Source of the DNA: Bacillota bacterium
GTDB taxonomy: Bacteria > Bacillota > Clostridia > Lachnospirales > Lachnospiraceae
Direction: 5' to 3'
Length of the DNA: 64,000 nucleotides
NCBI GenBank assembly: GCA_029226935.1
Contig: JAQXYZ010000037.1
Location: 24,105 to 88,104 of the forward strand
The notes under the pieces are model-generated. The model searched no databases and was not told where the DNA came from. It was given only the letters and a program-made list of their open reading frames with translations. Within the stretch, counting starts at the first letter, position 1. The number at the start of each line of letters is the position of its first letter. This document shows, one piece after another, positions 1 through 9,836 of the stretch. The position numbers and the translations under genes were made by a program.

Positions 1-784
1 CAATTAAAATACCTGCGCGGCGGTTTCTGGAATGCATGGACGCACAGGTCACAATCAAATCGCCAATCCCTGTAAGTCCATAGAAGGTTTCAATTCTTCC
101 ACCCATGCTGATTCCCAGTCTGGCAATCTCTGCAATCCCTCTGGTAATCAACGCCGCTTTCGTATTATCCCCATATCCAAGTCCGTCTGCCATTCCCGCT
201 GCAAGAGCAACCACATTCTTAAGTGCTGCGCCAAGCTCAATCCCCAGTACATCTGAACTGATATAGACTCTGAATACCTTGCTCATAAACAAATTCTGCA
301 GGCATTCTGCTGTTTCCTTATCCTTTGAACCCACAACAATGGTGGTGGGAATTCCCTTTCCTACCTCTTCCGCATGGGATGGTCCTGACAGAACCGCCAC
401 ATTGGCATTTGGAATTTCCTGCTCTATAATTTCTGACAGAGTCATCAATGTAGCTTCTTCAATTCCTTTTGCCACATTCACAATTTTCTGTCCATCCTTA
501 ATATAAGGCGCCATTTTCGCTGATGTGCTTCTGGTAAACGGCGAAGGCACAGCAAGAACCAGTACCTCCTTATCCGTGACAGCTTCCTCCAGATTCGTGG
601 TAAATTCCATATCATCCGGCAAAATAACCCCCGGAAGCTTATCCTTATGCTCATGGTCAGTCTTTAACATAGTAATTTCGTCTTCCATGATGGACCATAC
701 CGTAACATGATTTCCGTTATTGCTAAGAAGCTTGGCAAGCGCACAGCCCCAGCTTCCCGCCCCGATGATTCCAATTTTTGACAT
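1..784 (-). CDS. gpsA: NAD(P)H-dependent glycerol-3-phosphate dehydrogenase, partial (C-terminus beyond left edge)
   Basis: Reduces dihydroxyacetone phosphate to sn-glycerol-3-phosphate, the backbone for phospholipid synthesis; cytosolic. The frame is open from the ATG at 784 to the window edge, giving about 261 residues of the usual 330-340. The N-terminus carries the Rossmann motif GIIGAGSWG, and near the edge the family signature TCASMHSRNRRAG is readable, so it is GpsA and not another dehydrogenase. It is followed 20 bases downstream of its upstream neighbour plsY, which uses its product, so the two form a lipid-precursor pair in one minus-strand operon. The missing part is only a window effect; nothing suggests a broken gene. 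Confidence 0.95.
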   Translation of the reverse strand, partial: MSKIGIIGAGSWGCALAKLLSNNGNHVTVWSIMEDEITMLKTDHEHKDKLPGVILPDDMEFTTNLEEAVTDKEVLVLAVPSPFTRSTSAKMAPYIKDGQKIVNVAKGIEEATLMTLSEIIEQEIPNANVAVLSGPSHAEEVGKGIPTTIVVGSKDKETAECLQNLFMSKVFRVYISSDVLGIELGAALKNVVALAAGMADGLGYGDNTKAALITRGIAEIARLGISMGGRIETFYGLTGIGDLIVTCASMHSRNRRAGILI

Positions 785-803
785 AATTTTCTCTCCGGCT
801 CCT

Positions 804-1451
804 TTATTGTTTATTTTTCTTTGACAGATAAGTCTTTCTCTCTTCTCCTCTGATCAGACGTCCAATATTCTCGCGATGTTTGTAATAAGCCAATATTGTG
901 AGCAGCGCTGTAACTATGTACATTTCATTCAGAACAGCCTGGGATGTATGGAAAAATCCCATTTGTCCCATCACCACCATCTGTATCATTAACCCTGCAT
1001 ATACAAGCAATGAACCAAGGGATACATAGTGGGTAGTGAAAAAAGTGCCGAAAAACAGGACAACCCCTACCGGAATAAATGCCGGATGAAATGCCAGTAT
1101 CAGACCTGCAGTTGCTGCAATTCCCTTGCCCCCCTTAAAATTCATGTAAAAAGGAAAGTTATGACCTAAAATGGCACCTGCAGCTGCATAAAGCCTCAGC
1201 AGGTAAATTTCATTGGGATGAGATGACGAAAAAATTGCTCCACAGATAACGATTGCCAGGATACATTTGAGAATGTCTCCCGCAAGTACAATAAGACCTG
1301 CCTTCGTCCCTAACACCCTCAAAGTATTGGTGGTTCCGGCATTGCCGCTTCCGTGTTCCCTGATATCAATTCCATGCATCTTTCCGTAAATGAATGCTGT
1401 CTGAAATAATCCAAACAAATAACCAATGGCTACACAAATCAATCTTTCCAT
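804..1451 (-). CDS. plsY: Acyl-phosphate:glycerol-3-phosphate acyltransferase PlsY
   Basis: Integral membrane enzyme that moves an acyl group from acyl-phosphate to position 1 of glycerol-3-phosphate, giving lysophosphatidic acid. The 215 residues contain several hydrophobic segments and the family motifs GSGNAGTTN (about residues 36-44) and KGGKGIAAT (about 107-115). Length is normal for the family. It lies one base from der and just before gpsA, which makes its substrate; plsX, which makes the acyl-phosphate donor, is at 29082-30095. A lysine-rich cytosolic tail ends the protein. Confidence 0.95.
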   Translation of the reverse strand: MERLICVAIGYLFGLFQTAFIYGKMHGIDIREHGSGNAGTTNTLRVLGTKAGLIVLAGDILKCILAIVICGAIFSSSHPNEIYLLRLYAAAGAILGHNFPFYMNFKGGKGIAATAGLILAFHPAFIPVGVVLFFGTFFTTHYVSLGSLLVYAGLMIQMVVMGQMGFFHTSQAVLNEMYIVTALLTILAYYKHRENIGRLIRGEERKTYLSKKNKQ

Positions 1452-1452
1452 A

Positions 1453-2787
1453 TTATTTGTTTTCCTTTCTTTCTCTAATAATAAATTTCAGAGGTGTCCC
1501 CTTGAAGCCAAAGGCCTCCCTGATTTTATTCTCAATATATCTGGTATATGAAAAGTGCATCAGTTCCTTATCATTTACGAAAATGACAAAGGTTGGCGGT
1601 TTCACACCTACCTGGGTAATGTAATACAGTCTCAGCCGCTTTCCTTTATCTGAGGGAGGCTGCTGAAGAGCTACTGCCTCACTCATGATTTCATTGAGCA
1701 CGCCTGTGGATATACGCATTGCATGATTTTCGCTCACCATATCAATCAGGTCAAACAGCTTGGGAAGCCGCTGTCCTGACAGTGCGGATATAAATGTAAT
1801 TTCTGCATACGGCATATAGGATAAGACCTCTCTGATCTTTGCCGTATACTGATTAACCGTCTTGTCATTCTTTTCAACCGCATCCCATTTATTGACTGCA
1901 ATAATCACTGCTTTTCCACGTTCATGTGCAATTCCTGCAATCTTTGCGTCCTGCTCAGTCACACCTTCCACTGCATCAATCAGCAGAATAACAATATCCG
2001 CTCTTTCCACAGCGCTCACGGTTCGCACGATCATGTAGCGCTCCAGTTCTTCCTTAATCTTGTTCTTGCGCCTCAGCCCCGCTGTATCAATGAAAATATA
2101 ATCCTTTCCATTGTGTGTAACCGGTGTGTCCACCGCATCTCTGGTCGTACCTGCAATATCCGATACAATCAGACGATTTTCTCCAAGCAGCTTATTAATC
2201 AGAGAAGATTTTCCTACATTGGGTTTTCCGACAATCGCAACCCTGATCCGGTCATCTTCTTCCTCAATCTCTCCGCTCTGGCCAAAGTGGCTGATTACCT
2301 CATCCAGCATATCCCCAAGTCCCATCTGATTAGAGGCGGAAATAGGGTGTGGATCACCAATGCCCAGGTTATAAAATTCGTAGGTATCTGCCATATACTT
2401 TTCAAAATTGTCTACCTTGTTGACTACCAGCACCACCGGCTTATGGGCACGCCTGAGCATGTCTGCCACCTTGGCATCCGCATCGACAAGCCCCTGTCTG
2501 ACATCCACCATAAAAAGAATCACATCCGCCGTATCAATGGCAATCTGTGCCTGCTCACGCATCTGTGATAAAATGATATCCTTGCTGTCCGGTTCAATAC
2601 CACCGGTATCAATCAGGGTAAATGCTTTATCCAGCCAGGTAACATCCGCATAAATACGGTCTCTTGTAATTCCCGGCGTATCTTTTACAATTGAAATTTT
2701 CTGACCTGCCAATGCATTAAACAGTGTAGATTTTCCTACATTAGGTCTTCCCACCACTGCCACAATCGGCTTTCTGTTTTTACTCAT
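1453..2787 (-). CDS. der: Ribosome biogenesis GTPase Der (EngA)
   Basis: Double-domain GTPase needed for maturation of the 50S subunit. Two complete G domains are visible: GRPNVGKS at residues 13-20, DTGG at 60-63 and NKVD at 123-126; then GKPNVGKS at 187-194, DTAG at 234-237 and NKWD at 299-302. The last 85 or so residues are the KH-like RNA-binding domain. At 444 residues it is of normal length. It sits between the DUF512 protein and plsY with gaps of 15 and 1 bases, so it is probably co-transcribed with both. This der-plsY-gpsA order is common in Firmicutes. Confidence 0.97.
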   Translation of the reverse strand: MSKNRKPIVAVVGRPNVGKSTLFNALAGQKISIVKDTPGITRDRIYADVTWLDKAFTLIDTGGIEPDSKDIILSQMREQAQIAIDTADVILFMVDVRQGLVDADAKVADMLRRAHKPVVLVVNKVDNFEKYMADTYEFYNLGIGDPHPISASNQMGLGDMLDEVISHFGQSGEIEEEDDRIRVAIVGKPNVGKSSLINKLLGENRLIVSDIAGTTRDAVDTPVTHNGKDYIFIDTAGLRRKNKIKEELERYMIVRTVSAVERADIVILLIDAVEGVTEQDAKIAGIAHERGKAVIIAVNKWDAVEKNDKTVNQYTAKIREVLSYMPYAEITFISALSGQRLPKLFDLIDMVSENHAMRISTGVLNEIMSEAVALQQPPSDKGKRLRLYYITQVGVKPPTFVIFVNDKELMHFSYTRYIENKIREAFGFKGTPLKFIIRERKENK

Positions 2788-2802
2788 GAATTTGTTCCTC
2801 TC

Positions 2803-4158
2803 TTATGCTTCTCCCAAAATTGCATTTACAAAGTCATATCCGCTTGATTTTACAATATCTGTTTTTACTTGTAAAGCCTTTTCCATATCCTGAAGTGTCA
2901 CGTCGTCAAGGAAAACCTCTTCCCCACTTCTTAACATATTCTGTGGCAGTAAAAGCCTTGTGCCAAGGGGCTTGCCTGTCAGTTGGTCAATGATGTCCTG
3001 CCCTGTAAGCAGACCCGAAACGGTAATCATTTCTCCAAAAAAATGATTGATAATCTCATAAACGTGAATGGTTATTTCCGGTATCAGCGCCATGATTTCC
3101 TCTGACATTTTCAGGATATAGGGATAAGCCAGCTTTCCCGTAGCCATGGAAATCTCAAGATTTTGTTTTTCTTTAAGCCGGAATTCTCCCTTCTTAATTT
3201 GTTCCTGAAGGATGCTTACCGCTTCCTGAAACTCATCCAGAAGAAGGCGTATCATTCCCACTCCGTTTTCCAGCTGCAGATACCCATCATAATTTTCTTC
3301 ATCCGGCAGTTCTCTTTGTGCAAGAATATACCACTCATCACTTGCATGGACAAAATGAGTTCCATATTTTTCATAAATTTCCTTCTGGAAACCATGGATC
3401 AGATTCAGCACTTCTGACGCATCCTCACGGTTAAATGGCTCCAATGGATAAAGCCCCTCACGATATCTGGACAGTCCCACCGGAACAACAGACACACTCT
3501 CGAGAACCGGAAGATATTCCATCAGCTTTCTGATGCTGAATTCCAGTTCCTTCCCATCATTTACACCCTTACAAAGCACAATCTGACCATTCATGGTAAT
3601 TCCCGCTTCATAGAGTCTGTCTACTTTCTTAAGTGCTTCCCCTGCAAAACGGTTGTTCAGCATCATGCATCGAAGCTGTGGGTTCATGGTCTGAAAAGAA
3701 ATATTGATTGGCGATAAATGATATTTGATGATTCTGTCAATATCATGTTCTGACATATTGGTCAGGGTCACATAATTCCCCTGCAGGAAAGACAATCTGG
3801 AATCGTCATCTTTAAAATAAAGAGTATCCCGCATTCCCTCAGGCATCTGGTCAATAAAGCAGAAAATGCATTTATTGTGACAGGAACGATAATCATCCAT
3901 CAGCCCATTTTCAAAAACGATGCCCAAATCTTCATCCTCGTCCTTATCCACCTCGAGAAGCCACTGTTCCCCATCCGGCTTTTCAATCAAAATTTCAATA
4001 TATTCATTTTCTACATAATACTGATAATCAAAAATATCATCTATTTCTTCATTATTAATTGCAAGAAGTCTGTCCCCCGGTTCTATTTCCAACTCCTTTG
4101 CAATGCTTTTTTCAAGCACTTTCCTGATTAGATGTCCCTTTTGTTTTTTGTTTTTCAT
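2803..4158 (-). CDS. PDZ and radical-SAM DUF512 family protein
   Basis: A 451-residue protein of the DUF512 family. Residues about 10-60 look like a small PDZ domain (IEPGDRLLAINNEEI). Cys93, Cys97 and Cys100 form the CxxxCxxC motif that binds a 4Fe-4S cluster in radical SAM enzymes, and the C-terminal region carries DUF512. It is usually found next to der in Clostridia, as here, with 15 bases between them. The reaction is unknown; the context suggests a link to ribosome or RNA metabolism, but this is inference. It is the first gene of the minus-strand group that diverges from prs. Confidence 0.85.
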   Translation of the reverse strand: MKNKKQKGHLIRKVLEKSIAKELEIEPGDRLLAINNEEIDDIFDYQYYVENEYIEILIEKPDGEQWLLEVDKDEDEDLGIVFENGLMDDYRSCHNKCIFCFIDQMPEGMRDTLYFKDDDSRLSFLQGNYVTLTNMSEHDIDRIIKYHLSPINISFQTMNPQLRCMMLNNRFAGEALKKVDRLYEAGITMNGQIVLCKGVNDGKELEFSIRKLMEYLPVLESVSVVPVGLSRYREGLYPLEPFNREDASEVLNLIHGFQKEIYEKYGTHFVHASDEWYILAQRELPDEENYDGYLQLENGVGMIRLLLDEFQEAVSILQEQIKKGEFRLKEKQNLEISMATGKLAYPYILKMSEEIMALIPEITIHVYEIINHFFGEMITVSGLLTGQDIIDQLTGKPLGTRLLLPQNMLRSGEEVFLDDVTLQDMEKALQVKTDIVKSSGYDFVNAILGEA

Positions 4159-4252
4159 TGATTTTCCTTACGCTTTATAAATGTTAAGCTTTTCTCTTTT
4201 ACGCTTCTTTCTTATTTCATTTATGGCACGACTCTATTTTACTAGAATTTCC

Positions 4253-4281
4253 TTGACGTGTCACTAGCATAATGATATAAA
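4253..4281 (+). promoter_or_regulatory. Sigma-A-type promoter for prs
   Basis: TTGACG at 4253-4258 and TATAAA at 4276-4281 are separated by 17 bases, a good housekeeping promoter. It lies about 60 bases upstream of the prs start in the 182-base divergent gap with the DUF512 gene. Confidence 0.7.
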
Positions 4282-4340
4282 ATAAAGTGATATTTCAATA
4301 TGTGATGTTTTACTACTATATTTATATTCTGGAGGTTGTC

Positions 4341-5537
4341 ATGCCTAATTTACATGAACTTGAAGCTGCCATTCCGGTTGCCCCACTCAAACTTGTGGTT
4401 ATGGATTCTGCTGTGAGGCTTGGAAACAGCATCAATAATTATCTTGTTAATTTCAGAAGAGATGTAAAAAATATTGCAAAAAATGATCCTGCCTTTGAAG
4501 GCTATGTATCCGACAACTATATTCTGGACACTGCCTGCTATCGTTTCGGAAGCGGTGAAGGAAAAGCTGTTATTTCCGAATCCGTCAGAGGTAAGGATCT
4601 TTTTATTCTGGTAGATGTCTGCAATCATAGTATTTCTTATACCATGAATGGTTATACCAATTACAAATCTCCCGATGATCACTATCAGGATTTAAAGCGG
4701 ATTATTTCTGCCGTAAATGGAAAAGCCCACCGCATCAACGTAATTATGCCCTTTTTGTATGAAGGACGTCAGCACAAGCGAAACGGGCGTGAATCACTGG
4801 ACTGCGCTTATGCTATTGAAGAACTGAGCAACATGGGGGTCAGTAACTTTATTACCTTTGATGCACACGATCCGAGAGTCCAGAATGCAGAACCTCTGCG
4901 TGGCTTTGATAACTTCATTCCTCCTTATCAGTTTATCCGTGCATTGCTTGGTACGGAGGAAGGTCTTTTGATTGATAAGGATCATCTGATTGTAATCAGT
5001 CCTGATGAAGGAGCTCTTGACCGTGCCGTTTACTTTGCCAATGTATTAGGTGTTGACACCGGTATGTTCTACAAGCGCCGTGATTACTCCACCATCGTCA
5101 ATGGCAAAAATCCTATCGTAGCACATGAATTTTTAGGAGACAATATTGATGGCAAAGATGTAATCATCATTGATGATATGATTTCTTCCGGCGGAAGCAT
5201 GCTTGACACTGCCAAGCAGCTGAAAGCCATGAATGCCAAGCATGTATATATCTGCTGTACCTTTGGATTATTTACTGATGGACTGGAACGCTTCGATGAA
5301 GCATATGAGAAATGCTATTTTGACAAGGTTGTAACTACTAACCTGACTTACCAGCTTCCGGAACTGAAATCGAGACCTTATTATGTAGAAGCTGATATGA
5401 GCAAGTTCCTGGCTTCCATTATTGATTTCATGAACCATGACTCTTCCATGTCAAACGTATATACTCCTACCGAAAAAATTCATGAAATTCTCGCCAAATA
5501 CAATAATCGTGAAATGGAATATCCAATTAGCGAATAA
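4341..5537 (+). CDS. prs: Ribose-phosphate pyrophosphokinase, long form
   Basis: Makes PRPP from ribose-5-phosphate and ATP for purine, pyrimidine, histidine and NAD synthesis. I place the start at 4341 (MPNLHELEA) because GGAGG lies 5 bases before it; the 18 in-frame residues upstream are hydrophobic and unlike the family. The protein has 398 residues, against about 315 in the classical enzyme. The conserved FDAHDPRVQNA segment and the PRPP-binding loop IIIDDMISSGGSM are present, the latter differing from the classical DDMIDTAGT form. It is one of two plus-strand genes in the window, with its own promoter and a terminator. Confidence 0.9.
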   Translation: MPNLHELEAAIPVAPLKLVVMDSAVRLGNSINNYLVNFRRDVKNIAKNDPAFEGYVSDNYILDTACYRFGSGEGKAVISESVRGKDLFILVDVCNHSISYTMNGYTNYKSPDDHYQDLKRIISAVNGKAHRINVIMPFLYEGRQHKRNGRESLDCAYAIEELSNMGVSNFITFDAHDPRVQNAEPLRGFDNFIPPYQFIRALLGTEEGLLIDKDHLIVISPDEGALDRAVYFANVLGVDTGMFYKRRDYSTIVNGKNPIVAHEFLGDNIDGKDVIIIDDMISSGGSMLDTAKQLKAMNAKHVYICCTFGLFTDGLERFDEAYEKCYFDKVVTTNLTYQLPELKSRPYYVEADMSKFLASIIDFMNHDSSMSNVYTPTEKIHEILAKYNNREMEYPISE

Positions 5538-5538
5538 T

Positions 5539-5573
5539 AAAAAGGGGCTGTGCAAAATGCATCAGCTCCTTTT
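5539..5573. terminator. Bidirectional terminator between prs and the histidine kinase gene
   Basis: The arms AAAAAGGGGCTG and CAGCTCCTTTT pair, with an inner TGCA/TGCA extension and a 3-base loop, between two convergent genes. An A-tract on one side and a T-rich tract on the other allow it to act on both strands. Confidence 0.8.
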
Positions 5574-5581
5574 CTTATGCT

Positions 5582-8170
5582 CTATTTTTCTTTTTCACTC
5601 TCAAGCACCGGAAAGATCAGATTCACCTTAAACAGATCCCCGTCCATTACAATTTCAAACTTTCCTTTCTGAACCTCTGTCAGATTCTTGGCAATAGAAA
5701 GACCAAGTCCGCTGCCCTCTGTAGTTCTGGATTCATCTCCTCTGATAAACCGTTCCGTTAACTCTTCAGGATTTACCTTTAAAGGCTGGGCTGAAATATT
5801 TTTGATGGAGAGAACTGCCATCTTACCATCTTCGTTATGATTCACAATTGCCACATCAATATAAACTCTGGTTCCCGGAAGCGCATATTTAAAGATATTG
5901 TTAAATAGGTTTTCTATCACACGCCAGATTCTTCTGCTGTCCGCTTCAATGTAAATGCTGCTCTTCGCTGCATGTACAACCGGTGTCAGTGCTTTTTCCT
6001 CAAACTTCTCCGAAAACTCTCCTATGGTCTGGTTCAAGAGCTCAATCAGATTAATTTTCTCCCAAGCAAGTACAATATTGCCGGAGGAGATTTTGGATGC
6101 CTCTACCAAATCATCTGTCAGCTGTTTTAACCTTTGCGATTTTGCATCCAACACTTCAATGTATTCTCTTACCTTGGGATTTTGTACATTTTCACGCTTA
6201 ATCAGATCCACATAGTTAATAATGGAGGTTAATGGTGTTTTAATATCATGAGACACATTGGTAATCAGATCTGTTTTCAGTCTTTCATCCTTCATGCTGG
6301 TTTCTACCGCATTTTTTACACTATCACCAATACTGTTAACCGCCTTTGCAAGTACCAGATTATCCCCATGCATACCGGCTTCATCTATCTTATGCTCAAG
6401 ATTGCCTTCCCGAATCAGTTCGACCCCTTCCAATATCAACTGTCTTGCCATCACAGAGCGGTAAATGAGCCATCCCACTGCACCGTCTGCCACTGCCAAA
6501 AAGAGCAATGCCAGCATAAGACCTCTGCCTCCAAACCGAAAGCCCATAAAGGCAGCTATCCCAACATTCACTGCTACAAACAGGACAAACGGAATGAAGA
6601 CCCTGAAAATAACCGCAGAATGATCATAAAAATATAAAGCGCATCTTTTTATCCAGAGACACAGACGCCTTATCAGGCTGTTCTTCCAGAGTGTTTTTGC
6701 CTTAATTCTTCTGATAAAACTATAGTAAAAGAAGGAAAAGAGCATACTAATCAAAAGTGTAAATGCACCTGTTACAATCAAAAGTGAAAATTCATCCATA
6801 GATTTCCACACATAATTGACTGCTGTTGAGATACCGCTAAAAATCAAAAATCCTACAGCACCTGCCAGTAAAATCATGAATTCCGTTGGAATTCGGTCTT
6901 CCCTCCGAAGCCGGATTACCACTTCCTCGGTATCCTTTCTGCGGCTTTCCCCCTCATGCATGGTAAGTACTACCAGTAAAATAAGATAAAATGCTGCGCA
7001 GACCACTGCAGTTACTGTATACTGCCATACATAAGGAACGTAGCTTTTGAACTCATTCTTTCCCTGGCTAAAAGCATCCATTGCCGGATATGACGTTTTG
7101 ATGCCAATCATAATCTGGGTGTCCTCAGGATATGCATACTCATACCCATTTAAGATATAACGCAGCGTCGCCTCTTCTATCATGGTATTCGTATCAAACT
7201 GCATGTTCATCGGGTTATAGTACACATATTTCCCACATTTTTGTTTCAGTTCTCTGGCCAGATCGGCAGTCTGGAGCTTTTTCGTGTCCATGTTTGTAAA
7301 AATCTGTGTCTCATCTCCTATCGTTCTTTGAATCAAATAAACGATATTGGTATTTTCTGCGGCATAGTAATCTTTATAATTCAAATATTCCGTATAATTG
7401 ATATTCAAATCTTCCGCAGCTTTCCTTACATTGGCGCAAAGTGCATAATATTCTTCCCAGTTAGAGACATAGTTCTCGATGTTCTTTCCCTCATAAGTAT
7501 GATACCGGTTGTTTAATATCGTTGCATTTACATTTTCTCGTTCTATCGTTCCGTTCTCCAGTATATTTCCTGATATATCAACAACTCTGGTTGCCTTAGA
7601 CAAATCGGAATTCAGGTAACTTACTGTTCCGCCGCTGTAATTCTTAAGATCCACCATCGTTACCGTGCGGCTGTCACTCAAAAACCCATTTACTTCCTCT
7701 GCAGTCATATAGACGTCTTCATATTGGAACCCGTATTGTGCCCACTTAATCAGGTCATCCAAATAATACTGGGCAGTAATGTATTCTGACGGGACACCAT
7801 TATATCGATCTGCAAAAGCAGTTACATCCACCTTCTTTTTGGCATCAAATTTTCCATCTGTTTCCATCTGTCCCCGAATCGCGCCATAACAGATAATATC
7901 TGATATACTTTCTCCAAACAGAGAATTAAACATCAACGAATCTTCAAAGACTGCTTCCTCGTCCTCATTGCGCAGATTAAACACTTTCGTTTGATCTCTG
8001 GTATCAACAATAACGTAGGTTCCCAGAATAACGGACACCAGATTAACCACTGCAATGGCAAGACACAGATGCTGAAGAATATGCAGTGCTGCCAGTCCCC
8101 GTCCTGTCCTCTTTTTCTTTCGTTTTTTCTTCTCTTCCTTCTGTTCCTGCTGCATGATTTGTTCTTCCAT
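5582..8170 (-). CDS. Large membrane sensor histidine kinase
   Basis: Partner of the response regulator directly upstream (10-base gap). Of 862 residues, the first 30 are lysine-rich and cytosolic. A membrane helix is followed by about 330 extracytoplasmic residues that form the likely sensor, then a cluster of about five further membrane helices (about 385-570), a HAMP-like linker, and the kinase core. The phospho-acceptor is His641 in the motif SHDIKTPLTS; the N box (ENLFNNIFKYA) and G box (GSGLGLSIA) are intact, so it should be active. The sensor region matches no family I know, and the signal cannot be stated. The stop lies just past the convergent terminator shared with prs. Confidence 0.9.
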   Translation of the reverse strand: MEEQIMQQEQKEEKKKRKKKRTGRGLAALHILQHLCLAIAVVNLVSVILGTYVIVDTRDQTKVFNLRNEDEEAVFEDSLMFNSLFGESISDIICYGAIRGQMETDGKFDAKKKVDVTAFADRYNGVPSEYITAQYYLDDLIKWAQYGFQYEDVYMTAEEVNGFLSDSRTVTMVDLKNYSGGTVSYLNSDLSKATRVVDISGNILENGTIERENVNATILNNRYHTYEGKNIENYVSNWEEYYALCANVRKAAEDLNINYTEYLNYKDYYAAENTNIVYLIQRTIGDETQIFTNMDTKKLQTADLARELKQKCGKYVYYNPMNMQFDTNTMIEEATLRYILNGYEYAYPEDTQIMIGIKTSYPAMDAFSQGKNEFKSYVPYVWQYTVTAVVCAAFYLILLVVLTMHEGESRRKDTEEVVIRLRREDRIPTEFMILLAGAVGFLIFSGISTAVNYVWKSMDEFSLLIVTGAFTLLISMLFSFFYYSFIRRIKAKTLWKNSLIRRLCLWIKRCALYFYDHSAVIFRVFIPFVLFVAVNVGIAAFMGFRFGGRGLMLALLFLAVADGAVGWLIYRSVMARQLILEGVELIREGNLEHKIDEAGMHGDNLVLAKAVNSIGDSVKNAVETSMKDERLKTDLITNVSHDIKTPLTSIINYVDLIKRENVQNPKVREYIEVLDAKSQRLKQLTDDLVEASKISSGNIVLAWEKINLIELLNQTIGEFSEKFEEKALTPVVHAAKSSIYIEADSRRIWRVIENLFNNIFKYALPGTRVYIDVAIVNHNEDGKMAVLSIKNISAQPLKVNPEELTERFIRGDESRTTEGSGLGLSIAKNLTEVQKGKFEIVMDGDLFKVNLIFPVLESEKEK

Positions 8171-8180
8171 CTATCTGCTC

Positions 8181-8873
8181 CTATTGTTTTTCAATTTTAT
8201 ATCCCACACCCCATACCACTTTTAAATATCTGGGTTCCCTGGGATTAATTTCAATTTTTTCTCTGATATGTCTGATATGGACTGCTACGGTATTGTCTGC
8301 ACCGATGGCTTCCTCATTCCAGATGCTTTCATAAATCTGGTCTATCGAAAAAACTTTGCCCTGATTTTTGACCAGTAGCAGCAAAATATTATATTCAATG
8401 GGCGTAAGCTTAACGCTTTCCCCGTCTACTGTAACTTCCTTGGTATCATCATTTATACACAGACCGCCAGCCTGAAACAATGCGTTGTTCTCCACATTCA
8501 AGTTCCCCAGCTGTGTGTATCTGCGCAGATTTGATTTTACTCTTGCCACAAGCTCCAGAGGATTAAAAGGCTTGGTCACATAATCGTCTGCCCCAATATT
8601 CAATCCCAAAATCTTGTCAGTATCTTCGGACTTTGCAGACAGAAAAATAATAGGGATACTGCTGTACTCCCTGATTTTTAAAGTGGCATGAATACCATCC
8701 ATTTTGGGCATCATGATATCAATGATCAGAAGCTGTATGTTCTGCTCCTTCAGCATCCTGATTGCCTGTTCACCATCATATGCCTTATAAACCTGATATC
8801 CTTCCTGATTCAAATAAATTTCAATTGCATCTACAATTTCCTTATCATCATCACAAACTAAAATATTGGTCAT
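8181..8873 (-). CDS. OmpR/PhoB-family response regulator
   Basis: A 230-residue two-domain regulator. The receiver domain has the acidic pair at Asp8-Asp10, the phosphorylation site Asp52 (IIDIMMPKMDG) and the conserved KPF motif. Residues about 130-230 form a winged-helix DNA-binding domain ending in VVWGVGYKIEK, typical of OmpR/VanR-type proteins. It comes first in the operon, with the kinase 10 bases downstream. The 84 bases upstream, to pgeF, are AT-rich and probably hold the promoter, but I cannot fix its boxes. Confidence 0.95.
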   Translation of the reverse strand: MTNILVCDDDKEIVDAIEIYLNQEGYQVYKAYDGEQAIRMLKEQNIQLLIIDIMMPKMDGIHATLKIREYSSIPIIFLSAKSEDTDKILGLNIGADDYVTKPFNPLELVARVKSNLRRYTQLGNLNVENNALFQAGGLCINDDTKEVTVDGESVKLTPIEYNILLLLVKNQGKVFSIDQIYESIWNEEAIGADNTVAVHIRHIREKIEINPREPRYLKVVWGVGYKIEKQ

Positions 8874-8957
8874 GGTGTTTCTTCCTTTTCATGATTTGTC
8901 TTTGGTTTGATAGTATTAGTAAACCATATATTTTTTAAGTGTTCCTTAGGGAAAAAG

Positions 8958-9809
8958 TTAAGACTTTCTTAATTCCAGAAAAGCCGCCAGATTTCCTCTT
9001 TTTCCATTACTGGCACGATGCGAAAATAAGACCTCTTTGTTACAGCATGTACATACATCTGTCACTGCAAGATGTTCCGGCAGGACACCGGCATTCAGCA
9101 AAATTCTCCGGTTTGCTTCCCAGAGATCCAATTGATATTTTCCCGCTTCCTTTCCATCCTTCAACAGATACTGCCACTCTCCCGGAAAGCTTTCCCTGAA
9201 GTTCTCTGCGACCTCTTCTCCTATTTCATAACACTCCTGACAAATGGAGGGACCAATGGCTGCAAGAAGCTCCTGCGGCTTACTTCCAAAAATCTCCTGC
9301 ATGGTTCTCACCATCACAGCTCCCATACGATTTACTGTCCCTCTCCATCCCGAGTGTGCCAGTCCAATTGCCTGATTCTCGGGATCAACAAAATATAATG
9401 GAACACAGTCTGCATAGGAAGTACACAAAATAATTCCCGGTTCATTAGTAACCAGTCCGTCTATCTCATCATAATCTAAAGGGCGGGTGACCCCTTTTCC
9501 CATATCCTGCATAGTAACCCGGCGAATATTCGTGGTATGAGTCTGTTTAGAGCATACAATGTGATCCGGTGTGGTTTGAAAAATCTCTGCAATTCTTCTA
9601 AAATTTTCGTCCACTGCTTCCTTCTTGTCTCCCCTTGCATAGCTTAAATTCATGGAAGCATAGATTCCTTCACTGACACCACCCACGCGGGTAGAAAATA
9701 AATGTCTGACCATTCCAGCCTGTTCTAAAAGCGGAAAGGTCAGATATTCGATCTGCTTATATTGGTTAACTTTAATATGGTCATTGTTCTTTTTTCTAAT
9801 TAACAGCAT
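8958..9809 (-). CDS. pgeF: YfiH/PgeF family purine nucleoside phosphorylase-like protein
   Basis: A member of the YfiH/LACC1 family (old name multicopper polyphenol oxidase; later work shows purine nucleoside phosphorylase and adenosine deaminase activity and a peptidoglycan-editing role). The family metal-site motifs SYADCVPLYF and LAHSGWRGTV are present, with the first His at about residue 80 (KQTHT). 283 residues is close to the usual 250-280. GGAGG lies 6 bases before the ATG. It follows yraN with a 27-base gap. Confidence 0.88.
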   Translation of the reverse strand: MLLIRKKNNDHIKVNQYKQIEYLTFPLLEQAGMVRHLFSTRVGGVSEGIYASMNLSYARGDKKEAVDENFRRIAEIFQTTPDHIVCSKQTHTTNIRRVTMQDMGKGVTRPLDYDEIDGLVTNEPGIILCTSYADCVPLYFVDPENQAIGLAHSGWRGTVNRMGAVMVRTMQEIFGSKPQELLAAIGPSICQECYEIGEEVAENFRESFPGEWQYLLKDGKEAGKYQLDLWEANRRILLNAGVLPEHLAVTDVCTCCNKEVLFSHRASNGKRGNLAAFLELRKS

Positions 9810-9836
9810 TTTTTTCCTCCAAACAAGTATGAATGA

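Noticed and set aside
1924..2568. A long plus-strand open frame opposite der.
   Set aside because: It is antisense to a complete GTPase with all motifs, has no ribosome binding site, and its composition is that of a complement shadow.
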